Of a stretch of 64,000 bases of DNA, positions 51,196-60,343 are shown piece after piece (position 1 is the stretch's first letter; every line of letters begins with the position of its first letter). The stretch is from NCBI RefSeq assembly GCF_004421005.1, contig NZ_CP038026.1:1240001-1304000 (forward strand), in the 5' to 3' direction. Below the pieces are notes generated by a model. It was not told the origin of the DNA and made no database searches. It was given only the letters and a program-made list of their open reading frames with translations. Made by a program: the position numbers and the translations under genes. The stretch is from Pseudoduganella plicata. Its GTDB lineage: Bacteria; Pseudomonadota; Gammaproteobacteria; Burkholderiales; Burkholderiaceae_D.

Positions 51196-52502
51196 TTGCA
51201 GACGCACTGCGCAACCTGGAGCTGGATGCCGTACCGCTGGCGACCCCGACGGGTCGCCTGGTGGGTGCGCAAGGGTTGCTGCTGGAAGCGGTAGGCTGCC
51301 CCATGCACACGGGCCAGCGTTGCCAGATCGAGACGGTCGACGGGGGCTGGCTGGAAGCGCAGGTGGTGGGCTTCCGCGACAAGGTGTCGTACCTGATGCC
51401 GTTCAAGAAGGCCGTCGGCCTGACGACGGGTGCGCGCGTGCTGCCGCATGCGGAAAAGGTCAGCCTGCAGATCGGCAACGGCTGGCTGGGCCGCATGGTC
51501 AACGGCCTGGGCGAGCCGATCGACGGACTGGGCAAGCTGACGGGCGAGCACGTGCTGGAGATGCAGCCGCCGCGCGTCAACCCGCTGAAGAAAAAACCCG
51601 TGCACGAGCCGCTCGACGTGGGCGTACGGGCCATCAATTCGATGCTCACCTTGGGCAAGGGCCAGCGCGTCGGCCTGATGGCCGGCTCCGGCGTCGGCAA
51701 GTCCGTGCTGCTGGGCCTGATCACGCGGCAGACCGTGGCGGACGTCGTCGTGGTGGGCCTGATCGGCGAACGCTCGCGCGAGGTGCGTGAATTCGTCGAC
51801 ATGTCGCTGGGCGCCGAAGGGCTGAAGAAGGCGGTGCTCGTGATCGCGCCGGCGGACGAGTCACCGATGATGCGCGTGATGGCAACCGAGCTGTGCCACT
51901 CGATCGCGGCGCACTACCGCGACCAGGGCAAGAACGTGCTGCTGCTGGTGGATTCGCTGACGCGTTACGCGATGGCGCTGCGCGAAGTGGCGCTGGCACT
52001 GGGCGAGCCGCCGGCAACGAAAGGCTACCCCCCTTCCGTGTTCTCCAACCTGCCGCAGCTGGTGGAGTCGGCCGGCAACGGGGAACACGAACATGGCTCG
52101 ATGAGCGCCATCTACACGGTGCTGGCCGAGGGCGACGACCAGCAGGACCCCATCGTCGATACGGCGCGGGCCATCCTGGACGGCCATATCGTGCTGACGC
52201 GCTCACTGGCCGAGCGGGGCCATTACCCGGCCATCGACGTGGCGCAGTCGATCAGCCGTTGCATGAACGGCATCATCAGCAAGGAACACATGCTGGCCGC
52301 CCGCGCACTGAAGGCGGCGATGGCCAGGCACGACCGCGTGCGCGACCTGATCCCGCTGGGCGCCTACGTGCCCGGCGCCGATCCGGTCACGGACAAGGCC
52401 GTGCAGCTGCACCCCCATATCGAGCAATTCCTGTGCCAGGGCACCAAGGAAGACGCGCCGTACACGCCCTGCGTGGAGCAACTTGAAAGGCTGATGCAAT
52501 GA
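51192..52502 (+). CDS. fliI: Flagellum-specific ATPase FliI
   Basis: 436 residues. Walker A is GSGVGKS near residue 168. Walker B is in VLLLVDSLTRYA near 253. The preceding GLIGERSREVREFVD is the family signature. It drives unfolding and release of export substrates. It overlaps fliH and fliJ as ATGA. All nucleotide-binding residues appear intact. Confidence 0.97.
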   Translation: MIADALRNLELDAVPLATPTGRLVGAQGLLLEAVGCPMHTGQRCQIETVDGGWLEAQVVGFRDKVSYLMPFKKAVGLTTGARVLPHAEKVSLQIGNGWLGRMVNGLGEPIDGLGKLTGEHVLEMQPPRVNPLKKKPVHEPLDVGVRAINSMLTLGKGQRVGLMAGSGVGKSVLLGLITRQTVADVVVVGLIGERSREVREFVDMSLGAEGLKKAVLVIAPADESPMMRVMATELCHSIAAHYRDQGKNVLLLVDSLTRYAMALREVALALGEPPATKGYPPSVFSNLPQLVESAGNGEHEHGSMSAIYTVLAEGDDQQDPIVDTARAILDGHIVLTRSLAERGHYPAIDVAQSISRCMNGIISKEHMLAARALKAAMARHDRVRDLIPLGAYVPGADPVTDKAVQLHPHIEQFLCQGTKEDAPYTPCVEQLERLMQ

Positions 52503-52933
52503 GCGACCTGAACCTGATCCGCAACCTGTCCACGCTGGTGTCGCTGCGCGACTCGGAAGTGGAGAAGCTGCAGGCCGCGCAGGCTGCCAAGGAAGCCACC
52601 GCCGAGCGCTACCGCAAGAACCTGGAACGGCTGCACAGCCTGGCGACCAACAGCGGCGCCTCCGGCAACCTGCCGATCGCGCTGGCGGCCAATTGCGGCA
52701 ATTACAAGCAGGCAGTGCTGGCAATGGCCGACAACCACCGGCTTGACCTGACGATGCACGAGGCCGACATGGCGGTTTCGCAACGGGTGCTGAACGCCGC
52801 TTACGTCAAGCGCGAAGTGCTGGGGCAGGTGCTGGAGAAGAAGCAGGCTGTCGTCACGTCCGCCAAGAACGTGCAAGAACGCAAACAGCATGACGACCTT
52901 GCCACGCAACTGTGGCTCCGATCCCAAAAATAG
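52499..52933 (+). CDS. fliJ: Flagellar export chaperone FliJ
   Basis: 144 residues, almost entirely helical and charged, forming the coiled-coil hairpin of FliJ-type export stalk proteins. Sequence similarity in this family is weak. The call rests on size, coiled-coil content (RDSEVEKLQAAQAAKEATAERY) and the fixed position after fliI. It is last in the fliEFGHIJ operon. Confidence 0.8.
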   Translation: MSDLNLIRNLSTLVSLRDSEVEKLQAAQAAKEATAERYRKNLERLHSLATNSGASGNLPIALAANCGNYKQAVLAMADNHRLDLTMHEADMAVSQRVLNAAYVKREVLGQVLEKKQAVVTSAKNVQERKQHDDLATQLWLRSQK

Positions 52934-53020
52934 AGCCATACGGAAATAAATTTCATGAGAACGCCCCTTTGGTCGCTCTTACCCAAGGTACACTCTCAAT
53001 AATTTCCTCGGAGCACGAAA

Positions 53021-54409
53021 ATGGCACTGACTACCCCGACCTACGATCCGAAAAGCACGGCAACCACGCTGGCGAACGCCTATATCGCGGACCGTCAGTC
53101 GCTGCTGACGAACCAGAACACCGCGGCCACGGCCACCGGCAAGGCGCTGTCCAGCATGAGCTCGGCCATGAGCGCCTTCGAAGGCGTGCTCTCGAAGCTG
53201 ACCCTGAAGAAGTCCGTGCTGGCCAATGCCGCCACGTTCAGCTCGACCGTCGGCACCGCCACGGCCAACACCACGGCCGCAGCGGGCAACTACCAGTTCT
53301 TCGTCGACCAGCTGGCCACGGCCAACCAGGCGTCGTACAGCAATATCTCCGACACCACGCCGATGTCCGAGGCGGGCACGATCAACGTTGCCGTGGGCAC
53401 GACCAGTTTCGCCGTCGACCTGACGACGGCCGACAAGAGCGCCGACGGCAAGCTGTCGGTGAAAGAGCTGGCGGCGGCGATCAACGCGGCATCGGGCAAC
53501 GGCTCGAAAGTCACGGCATCGACGCTGACGGTGAACGGCGTGCAGCAGCTGGTTCTGACGGGCACGGACACGGGCGCCGGCAATACGGTATCGATCAGCG
53601 GCACCGCCCTGCCCGCCGGCGCGCTGAAGGATGCGCTGGCGCTGGCCGGCAACCGCAAGGACCTGGTGGTGGCCAAGGACGCCATCGTCTACCTCGGCGA
53701 CAAGGCCACCGGCACCAAGCTGCAGCAGCCGTCGAACACGTACACCGTCATCGACGGCGTGACGATGACGTTTACGAAAGCCCAGGCCGCCGGCGAAAAC
53801 CCCGTCAGCCTGACGGTGGGCACGGACTCGTCCGGCACCCAGGCCAATGTACAGAGCTTCGTGGACGGCTGGAATGCGCTGATCAAGACGCTGCAGGGCC
53901 TGACGGCCGCCGGCGATGCGGCCAGCGGCAAGGACGCGGGCGTCTTCAACGGGGATGCCGGCGTGCAGTCGCTGCGCACCCGCCTGCAGGCGGTGCTGCG
54001 CCAGGAAGTGAACGGCGTCAGCCTGGTGAACTACGGCATTACCGCCCAGCGCGACGGCACGCTGGCGCTGGACACGGCACGCCTGACCAAGACGCTGGCC
54101 GCCAACCCGACGGGCCTGGACGCGATCATGGGCTCGGCCAGCATGGTCACGCCGTCCGGCGTCATGGGCGGCCTGGACAAGCTGATGGACCAGTGGACGG
54201 ATTCCACGAACGGCCTCTTGAAGACGCGTCGCGAGAGCAACAGCAAGCAGACCAGCGCGATCATGGAACGCCAGGCCCAGCTCGACACGCAATACTCGGC
54301 GGCCTACACCCGCTACCTGAACCAGTTTACGCAACTGCAGACACTGCAGGCGCAGATGACGAACAATACGAGCATTTTCGACGCGCTGTTCGGCGACAAA
54401 TCCAAATAA
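53021..54409 (+). CDS. fliD: Flagellar filament cap protein FliD
   Basis: 462 residues. FliD_N is at the N-terminus (LANAYIADRQSLLTNQ with an SSMSSAMSAFEGVL helix). The central hypervariable domains are Thr/Ala-rich, and FliD_C contains SSGTQANVQSFVDGWNALIKTL and the terminal coiled coil. It caps the filament and guides flagellin folding. GGAG lies 9 nt before the start. It opens the fliD-S-T-K-L-A-motAB run, the same order as lafBCDEFSTU of Vibrio lateral systems. Confidence 0.94.
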   Translation: MALTTPTYDPKSTATTLANAYIADRQSLLTNQNTAATATGKALSSMSSAMSAFEGVLSKLTLKKSVLANAATFSSTVGTATANTTAAAGNYQFFVDQLATANQASYSNISDTTPMSEAGTINVAVGTTSFAVDLTTADKSADGKLSVKELAAAINAASGNGSKVTASTLTVNGVQQLVLTGTDTGAGNTVSISGTALPAGALKDALALAGNRKDLVVAKDAIVYLGDKATGTKLQQPSNTYTVIDGVTMTFTKAQAAGENPVSLTVGTDSSGTQANVQSFVDGWNALIKTLQGLTAAGDAASGKDAGVFNGDAGVQSLRTRLQAVLRQEVNGVSLVNYGITAQRDGTLALDTARLTKTLAANPTGLDAIMGSASMVTPSGVMGGLDKLMDQWTDSTNGLLKTRRESNSKQTSAIMERQAQLDTQYSAAYTRYLNQFTQLQTLQAQMTNNTSIFDALFGDKSK

Positions 54410-54458
54410 GAGGACGGCCGCCAAGCCGGCCGCCGCACGAACATAAACGGACCCAACG

Positions 54459-54845
54459 ATGAATCACGACGCTTACGGCGAATACTACTCGACCAACCTG
54501 GACGCGCAGACGGCGCGCGCCTCACCCGTCGAACTGGTGCTGGTGCTGACCGACGGCCTGCTCGAAGAGCTGGCGCGCGCGCGCGGCCATATCACGGGCA
54601 AGCGCTATGAAATGAAGGCCGCCAGCCTGGACAAGTGCACGCAGATCATCAATGGGCTGTCGAGTTCGCTCGATTTCGACAACGGCGGCGAAGTCGTCGC
54701 CAACCTGGGCCGGCTGTACGACTACTGCGTGGCACGCCTGTACCGGGCCGGCATGGACATGGATCCCGCCATCATCGACGAGGTCGTCGGGCTGCTGACG
54801 ACGATCCGCACGGGCTGGCAAGGCGTCCAGGCCAAGCATGGATAG
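54459..54845 (+). CDS. fliS: Flagellin export chaperone FliS
   Basis: 128 residues, four-helix bundle. The N-terminal YGEYYSTNLDAQTARASPVELVLVLTDGLLEELARA pattern (key: Y-x-x-x-x-x-S-P-x-x-L-V-x-x-L-x-D-G) matches FliS. It binds the flagellin C-terminus and prevents premature polymerisation. It overlaps fliT by 8 bp. Confidence 0.93.
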   Translation: MNHDAYGEYYSTNLDAQTARASPVELVLVLTDGLLEELARARGHITGKRYEMKAASLDKCTQIINGLSSSLDFDNGGEVVANLGRLYDYCVARLYRAGMDMDPAIIDEVVGLLTTIRTGWQGVQAKHG

Positions 54846-55149
54846 GCAACAGCAGCTGCTGCGCATGGCGCAGCAGCTGTCCGCCGCCACCGCTGCTTCC
54901 GACTGGAACGCGCTGGCGGAACTGAATACGTTGATGGCGTCTTCCTTGCCGGCCATGGCCGCCCAGGGCAAGTGGACGCCGGCCGACAGGGCGGCCCTTG
55001 CCGCCCTGCGCCAGTTGCACGGCGAAGCCGTGCGCAAGGCGGAAGCGGCCAGCGCGGAACTGGGCAAACACCTGCAGCATATGTCAACGCACAAAGAGGG
55101 CTGGATGGCGTATGCCCTCGATAACGAATTTGCCGGAACCGAAGCTTAA
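54838..55149 (+). CDS. fliT: FliT-like chaperone
   Basis: 103 residues, helical (QQQLLRMAQQLSAATAASDW; WTPADRAALAALRQLH). Identity is inferred from size, helix pattern and position between fliS and fliK, equivalent to lafD. FliT proteins chaperone FliD. Confidence 0.7.
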   Translation: MDRQQQLLRMAQQLSAATAASDWNALAELNTLMASSLPAMAAQGKWTPADRAALAALRQLHGEAVRKAEAASAELGKHLQHMSTHKEGWMAYALDNEFAGTEA

Positions 55150-55151
55150 AA

Positions 55152-56336
55152 ATGATGATGAACTTCCCCTCCGCGCCGGCTGGCGCGACCGCAGCGGACA
55201 CCACGCTGCCGGGTGCCAACGCCGTCGGCGTTGCCGCTCCCACTTCCGCCCCTGCCGATGGCTCGGCCGCGCCCGTCGGTTTACCCCTGCTGTTCGGGCA
55301 GCTGCTGGACATGGCCGGGCTGACCGCCCCTGCCGCCGCTGCGCCTGCCGCGACGGAAGGTGACGCCAGGACCGAGGGCGCCGTCAATGCCGCCGAAGGG
55401 AATACGGACGAGGCGCCACTGGCGGCAATGCTGCCGGGCGCATTCAACTTCACCGTCCTGCCGGTCGTGCAGATGGACGCTGCCGCTGCCGCCGCCAAGG
55501 CGACCGCGGCCGGCGCGCCTGCTGCGGACGGCGCCACCGGCCAGGTGCGCAATATCACATTGCTGGGTGCCAATGCGGACAACGTCCGCCAGGCCGCCGC
55601 GGATGCCATCACGGCCGCCGGCCGGCTGGTGACGGACCGTGCGCAGCAAGCCGCCGCGCTGCCGGTCGCGCCCGTAAAGGGCGACGACACGGCGCAGGGC
55701 AGCACCCGCTCGGCAGTGCCGACGAGCACGACAGCCAGTGCCGGCACGGCCAGCACCGCCGCGCCCGTCACCGCCGTGGCACACGATGCGGGACTCGCGT
55801 CCGACAGCAACAGCCGCGGCGACCAGAATCAGCAGAACACGTCGTTCCGCGGCGTCATGGCAGCTTCCGCGCCCGTCGCGACCGACCCGGCTGCCGCGCC
55901 GGACACGGTCAAGCTCGCTGGCAATCCGAACGAATGGCAGCAGCCGCTGCGCGCCGCGCTGGGCGAGCGCCTGCAGATGCAACTGCAGCGCAACAGCGAA
56001 CACGCGGTCATCCGCCTGGACCCGCCCAACCTGGGCAGCATTGAAATCTCGATCCGCCACAGCGCCGGCGCGCTGCAGGTGAACCTGTCGGCCAGCAACA
56101 GCGATGTGCTGCGCCAGCTGAACACGGTCAGCGACAACATGCGCAGCGACCTGTCGCAACGCCAGTTCAGCGACGTGGCCGTGACGGTCTCGGCGTCGAA
56201 CGGCCGCGGCCTGGCCGACGGCAACGGCGGCGGCCGCCGCGGCGAGCAGGAGCAACAGGAACGCGTTCCTGGCCGCGCCCTTTCCGAGGGCGACCAGCCC
56301 TCCTCCACCTTTGCCATGCTGACCGGGCAGGAGTAA
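55152..56336 (+). CDS. fliK: Hook-length control protein FliK
   Basis: 394 residues. A long Ala/Thr/Pro-rich, low-complexity N-terminal ruler (residues 1-250) is followed by the Flg_hook domain: EWQQPLRAALGERLQMQLQ, IRLDPPNLGSIEISIRHSAGALQVNL (key residues L-D-P-x-x-L-G-x-I-E) and VRQ-like helix. The tail is Gly/Arg/Gln-rich. It measures hook length and triggers FlhB. Confidence 0.9.
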   Translation: MMMNFPSAPAGATAADTTLPGANAVGVAAPTSAPADGSAAPVGLPLLFGQLLDMAGLTAPAAAAPAATEGDARTEGAVNAAEGNTDEAPLAAMLPGAFNFTVLPVVQMDAAAAAAKATAAGAPAADGATGQVRNITLLGANADNVRQAAADAITAAGRLVTDRAQQAAALPVAPVKGDDTAQGSTRSAVPTSTTASAGTASTAAPVTAVAHDAGLASDSNSRGDQNQQNTSFRGVMAASAPVATDPAAAPDTVKLAGNPNEWQQPLRAALGERLQMQLQRNSEHAVIRLDPPNLGSIEISIRHSAGALQVNLSASNSDVLRQLNTVSDNMRSDLSQRQFSDVAVTVSASNGRGLADGNGGGRRGEQEQQERVPGRALSEGDQPSSTFAMLTGQE

Positions 56337-56342
56337 CGATAA

Positions 56343-56858
56343 ATGAACAAGAAGATGATTATCGCCTTCGCTGCCGTGGCGCTGCTGTGCGCTGGCGGCG
56401 CGGGCGGAGCGGTATGGTATTTCGCGGCGCCGAAGGCGGAGGCCGAAGCCGAGCATGCCGAAAAGGACGACAAGCACGCCAAGGGCGATGCCAAGGCGAA
56501 GAAGAAGAAAAAGGAAGAGAAGTCGGAAGAAGAAGCCGAGCCGCTGAAGTACCTGACGGTCGACAAGGTCATCGTCATGCTGCGCCGTAGCCCGAACGAT
56601 GGCGTCTCGCACTACCTGTCGGCCGACCTCGTGGTCGCCACGCCCGTCAAGCGGGAAAAGGAAACGAAGGAGCACCTGCCGCTGCTGCGCAGCGTGGCCG
56701 TGCGTCACCTGTCCGACCTGTCGATGGAAAAAGCCCAGGCGATGACGATCGACCAGTTTGCCGCGGCGCTGAACACCGCCTACGAGGAGACCTACGAGGA
56801 GAGCGGCCGCGAGCAGCCCTTCAAGGAAGTCATGATCGGCAAGCTGATCATCGAGTGA
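56343..56858 (+). CDS. fliL: Flagellar basal-body protein FliL
   Basis: 171 residues. One N-terminal membrane segment (MIIAFAAVALLCAGGAGGAVWYF) is followed by a strongly charged Lys/Glu linker (residues about 38-65) and the stomatin-like periplasmic FliL domain (HYLSADLVVATPV, HLPLLRSVAVRHLSDLSMEK). FliL supports stator function. Placement after fliK instead of in front of fliM is the lateral (lafF) arrangement. Confidence 0.9.
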   Translation: MNKKMIIAFAAVALLCAGGAGGAVWYFAAPKAEAEAEHAEKDDKHAKGDAKAKKKKKEEKSEEEAEPLKYLTVDKVIVMLRRSPNDGVSHYLSADLVVATPVKREKETKEHLPLLRSVAVRHLSDLSMEKAQAMTIDQFAAALNTAYEETYEESGREQPFKEVMIGKLIIE

Positions 56859-56910
56859 ACGATCGTCGAACGATGCAAGATGAGCGCGGGCCAACCACAA
56901 TGAGGCAAGC

Positions 56911-57681
56911 ATGGCGTTTGTAGCGACCGAAAACACCACGGAAAGCTATGGCGAGAGCTATGGCGAAAGCTACGGCGAGGCGTTCGCCGCAACCAGTGCG
57001 GCCGCGGCGATGAGCCCGGCCGCGGAACAGAAACACCTGCTGGCGTACGCGCCGCTGGTGAAGAAAATCGTGCGCCAGCTGAACTCCCAGGTGGGCGGCG
57101 CCATCGACCGCGAGGACATGGAGCAGATCGGCCTGATGGGTCTGCTCGAAGCGCTGCGCCGCTATGGCGAGCCGGACGTGGGTTTCGGCAGCTATGCCAG
57201 CCTGCGCGTACGCGGCGCCATTCTGGATGAGCTGCGCCGGCAGGACTGGCGTCCGCGTTCCGTGCGCCAGCAAAGCCACAAGCTGCGCGACGCCGTGCGG
57301 GCGCTGACGCGCAAGCTGGGGCGCGAGCCGACCGAACAGGAAGCCGTGGCGGGCCTGGGCATCACCGCCGACGAATACCTGACCTACCAGCTCGACGAAG
57401 GTGCCGAGGTCATGGCCAGCTTCGACGACCTGCTGCAGGACCAGACCGCCGACAGCGGCGCCGGCAGCACGCCCGGCCCGGAAGAGGCGCTGATGGTCCG
57501 GCGCAGCCTGGAGCAGGCCCTGACGGGCCTGAACGAGCGCGAACAGCGCGTCGTGCAGATGTATTACGAGTTTGAGCTGAGCTACAAGGAAATCGCGGCC
57601 GTGCTGGACCTGACGGATGCGCGCGTGTGCCAGCTGAACAAGGCGGCATTGAACAAGATGAAAGCCGTGCTGCAGGCGTAA
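56911..57681 (+). CDS. fliA: RNA polymerase sigma28 factor FliA
   Basis: 256 residues. Region 2 (EDMEQIGLMGLLEALRRYG; GSYASLRVRGAILDELR) and region 4 (LNEREQRVVQMYYEFELSYKEIAAVL as key pattern, DARVCQLNKAAL helix-turn-helix) are intact. The extreme N-terminus carries three SYGE repeats encoded by 12-bp tandem repeats at 56941-56976. It should drive class III genes, including the three flagellins upstream, and be restrained by FlgM (59594). It corresponds to lafS in lateral loci. Confidence 0.95.
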   Translation: MAFVATENTTESYGESYGESYGEAFAATSAAAAMSPAAEQKHLLAYAPLVKKIVRQLNSQVGGAIDREDMEQIGLMGLLEALRRYGEPDVGFGSYASLRVRGAILDELRRQDWRPRSVRQQSHKLRDAVRALTRKLGREPTEQEAVAGLGITADEYLTYQLDEGAEVMASFDDLLQDQTADSGAGSTPGPEEALMVRRSLEQALTGLNEREQRVVQMYYEFELSYKEIAAVLDLTDARVCQLNKAALNKMKAVLQA

Positions 57682-57709
57682 GTCAGGCACGAGGAAAAGG
57701 AACTTCACC

Positions 57710-58624
57710 ATGCAGCAAATTATTGGCTTTGTGATCATTTTCGGCAGCGTGTTCGGCGGCTACGTCCTGATGGGCGGCACGTTCGCGGCCATCTGGCACC
57801 CGATCGAGGTGCTGGTGATCGCCGGCGCCGGCCTGGGCGCACTGGTACTGGGTAACCCGGGACACGTCCTGCACGAGCTCACTCACCAGCTGAAGAAAAT
57901 TGTCGTACGCAAGAAATACGATTCGGAATTCCAGCGTCAGCTGCTGTTGCTGATGTACGAGCTGCTGCAACTGGCCGCCGGCGGCCTGAAGGCGCTGGAC
58001 GCCCACGTCGAGGCGCCGAAGGACAGCGCCATCTTCCAGCGCTACCCGCTGGTGCTGGAGGAGCCGAAGCTGCTGGCGTTCATCGTCGACAACTTCCGCC
58101 TGATGGCGATGGGCAAGATCAACGCGCACGAGCTGGAAGGCGTGCTGGAGCAGGAGCTGGAGCTGATCCACGAGGAACTGACGCAGCCGGCCAAGTCGCT
58201 CAACAAGATCGGCGAAGCCATGCCCGGCTTCGGTATTCTGGCGGCGGTGCTGGGCATCGTCATTACCATGGGGACGGTGGGCGAAGGCGCGTCGTCCGGC
58301 GAGATCGCGGAGAAGGTCGGCGCAGCGATGGTGGGGACGTTCATCGGTATTTTCCTGTGCTATGGCCTGATCGACCCCGTCTGCAACATGCTCAAGCAGC
58401 TGGTGGGCGAGGAAGCGTCGACGATGGAAATCGTCAAGGTGGTGCTGGTGACCCACGTGGCGGGCAAGCCTGCCCTGCTGGCAATCGATGCGGGCCGCCG
58501 TCTGGTGCAGCTGAATACGAAACCAAGCTTTGCGCAGCTGGAAAGCTGGATCACCGCAATGGAAGGCGGCGATGACGGCGGTGGCGATTCGCGTCGGGGA
58601 GGTGGCCGTGCTAAAGCCGCATGA
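57710..58624 (+). CDS. motA: Flagellar motor stator protein MotA
   Basis: 304 residues, four membrane segments with a large cytoplasmic loop. Stator prolines are kept: MPGFGILAAVLGIVITMGTVGEG near residue 170 and LIDPVCNML near 225. The charged FliG-facing residues lie within YDSEFQRQLLLLMYELLQL (about 90). It overlaps motB by 17 bp. Proton versus sodium coupling cannot be read reliably from sequence alone. Confidence 0.94.
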   Translation: MQQIIGFVIIFGSVFGGYVLMGGTFAAIWHPIEVLVIAGAGLGALVLGNPGHVLHELTHQLKKIVVRKKYDSEFQRQLLLLMYELLQLAAGGLKALDAHVEAPKDSAIFQRYPLVLEEPKLLAFIVDNFRLMAMGKINAHELEGVLEQELELIHEELTQPAKSLNKIGEAMPGFGILAAVLGIVITMGTVGEGASSGEIAEKVGAAMVGTFIGIFLCYGLIDPVCNMLKQLVGEEASTMEIVKVVLVTHVAGKPALLAIDAGRRLVQLNTKPSFAQLESWITAMEGGDDGGGDSRRGGGRAKAA

Positions 58625-59588
58625 CAAGCACCATGAAATGACGATCGTCAAGCGCGGTGGCGGCAAGCACGCGCATGACGAACACGGCGGTGCATGGAAG
58701 GTGGCGTTCGCCGACTTCTGCCTGGCGCTGATGTGCCTGTTCCTGGTGCTGTGGCTGATGGCCTCGCGCAATACGGAAAGCCTGGAACAGATCCTGACGG
58801 AATCGGACGGCAACAAGACCAACCAGGGCAAGGGCGTCATGCCCGAACAGATCGGCGGCCCGCGCGGCAGCCTGATCGACCGCATGCCGATGCCCCGCAC
58901 AGGCAATGGCAATGGCAATACGGATGGCAAGAACGTCAACGGTCAGAAGGACAGCCCGCAGACGGCGCCGTCGAAAGTCAGCTACGAGACGCCGGACGAC
59001 CTGAAAGCGCTCGCCAAGGCACTGGCGGAAATGAGCACGGACGCCGGGCTGGCGGGCAACCTGCAGTCCGTCATCACGCCCTATGGTTTGCGCGTCATGC
59101 TGCACGATACTGATCGACAAGGCATGTTTGTACGGGGTAGCGCCATCCCGACGGGCAAATTTACGACACTTATGCGCAAGATGGGCCCCCTATTTGCACA
59201 GATGGAGAACCAAATGCTGATCGTGGGGCACACGGATTCGTTACAATATGCCGATACCAGCCACTCCGCATTTTCGAACTGGAATCTGTCGTCGAACCGT
59301 GCCATGTCCGCGCGGGCTCAGCTGCTTGCGGGCAGCATGCCGTCAGACAGCGTTCTCCAGGTGGTCGGCATGGCCGACCGGGCGCCGCTCGACACGAAAC
59401 ACGCCGCCGCCGGCATCAATCGTCGTATCGAGCTGCTGATCCTGACCCGCGGCCAGGCCAGCGCGATTGCCGCGATGTTCGGCATGCCCGGCAACAAGGA
59501 GTCGTTGGCGCCGGGTGTCGATGCGGAGCTGCCGGACGTCAACGTACTGAAACAGCTGCGCGACAAGCTGCTGCCCGGTGGGAGGTAA
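58608..59588 (+). CDS. motB: Flagellar motor stator protein MotB
   Basis: 326 residues from GTG 58608, chosen because GGGGAGG precedes it by 4 nt and earlier ATGs lie deep inside motA. The single membrane helix contains the essential ion-binding Asp (FADFCLALMCLFLVLW, Asp36). The OmpA-like peptidoglycan-binding domain is complete (IVGHTDSLQYAD, WNLSSNRAMSARAQL, NRRIELLIL). It corresponds to lafU. Confidence 0.93.
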   Translation: MLKPHDKHHEMTIVKRGGGKHAHDEHGGAWKVAFADFCLALMCLFLVLWLMASRNTESLEQILTESDGNKTNQGKGVMPEQIGGPRGSLIDRMPMPRTGNGNGNTDGKNVNGQKDSPQTAPSKVSYETPDDLKALAKALAEMSTDAGLAGNLQSVITPYGLRVMLHDTDRQGMFVRGSAIPTGKFTTLMRKMGPLFAQMENQMLIVGHTDSLQYADTSHSAFSNWNLSSNRAMSARAQLLAGSMPSDSVLQVVGMADRAPLDTKHAAAGINRRIELLILTRGQASAIAAMFGMPGNKESLAPGVDAELPDVNVLKQLRDKLLPGGR

Positions 59589-59593
59589 CGGAC

Positions 59594-59896
59594 ATGGCAA
59601 TTGAAACCAAGTCAAGAGGTCAACGTATGCGTATTTCCAGTGGAGCCCCAGGCACCGTGCTCGTCCAGACGGTCAGCGACAGCGCACCGGCCGAGGCCGT
59701 CCGCACCCCGGCCCGGGCCGCCGGCGAAACGCTGCAGTCGGCCGTGATGCAGCCGGCCCTGCAGGCAATGAAGGACATGCCCGATATCGACCATGAAAAA
59801 GTGGCCATGCTGCGCGACGCGCTGGCCAAGGGGGAACTGCCGTTCAATCCGGGCAAGCTGGCCGGGCTGATCCAGCGTTTCCACGGAGAGCGTTGA
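59594..59896 (+). CDS. flgM: Anti-sigma28 factor FlgM
   Basis: 100 residues, GGAGG 8 nt before ATG 59594. The C-terminal sigma-binding half (DIDHEKVAMLRDALAKGELPFNPGKLAGLI; key: I-D-x-x-K-V-x-x-L-R-x-A-L-x-x-G) is typical. It holds FliA inactive until exported through the completed hook. It lies between motB and flgN. Confidence 0.93.
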   Translation: MAIETKSRGQRMRISSGAPGTVLVQTVSDSAPAEAVRTPARAAGETLQSAVMQPALQAMKDMPDIDHEKVAMLRDALAKGELPFNPGKLAGLIQRFHGER

Positions 59897-60343
59897 GTGG
59901 TCGGTATCGTTACCCCGGCGGCCCTGTCGCGCCAGCAGGCCATGCAGCAGCTGCTTGCTGGCGTGAACGAGGACAAGGATGCCTACCGCACGTTGCTCGC
60001 CCTGCTGGACGAGCAGTTCGATGCGGCCATCCGCCACCAGCGTGAACGGCTGGGCACTCTCGCAGAGGCCATCGGTACGCTGGTCGACACACTGGAAGCC
60101 CGTCGCGCCCGCCGCGTCGAGCTCGCGACAGCCTTGACGGGTGCGCAGCCGTCGATGGCACAGGTTTTCACCTTGCTGCGCCCGGAAGCACGCGCGAAAG
60201 TACAGGCCGACTGGGCCGGACTGGAGTCGATGGTGCAGGCGGCCAAGGCGGCCGGCAAGCGCAATGGCGACTTGCTGGCCGAACAATACACGATCATGCA
60301 GCGTGTGCTGCACGGTGAGAACCAACTCTATGAACCGCTCTGA
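59897..60343 (+). CDS. flgN: Flagellar chaperone FlgN
   Basis: 148 residues from GTG 59897, immediately after the flgM stop. Helical throughout (EDKDAYRTLLALLDEQFDAAI; KRNGDLLAEQYTIMQRVLHG), as for FlgN chaperones of the hook-filament junction proteins FlgK/FlgL. The flgM-flgN pairing supports the call. Confidence 0.85.
   Translation: MVGIVTPAALSRQQAMQQLLAGVNEDKDAYRTLLALLDEQFDAAIRHQRERLGTLAEAIGTLVDTLEARRARRVELATALTGAQPSMAQVFTLLRPEARAKVQADWAGLESMVQAAKAAGKRNGDLLAEQYTIMQRVLHGENQLYEPL

Noticed and set aside
54413..54436. CGGCCG..CGGCCG hairpin after fliD as a terminator
   Set aside because: Short GC stem without a T-run, and fliS follows in the same direction; probably not a terminator.
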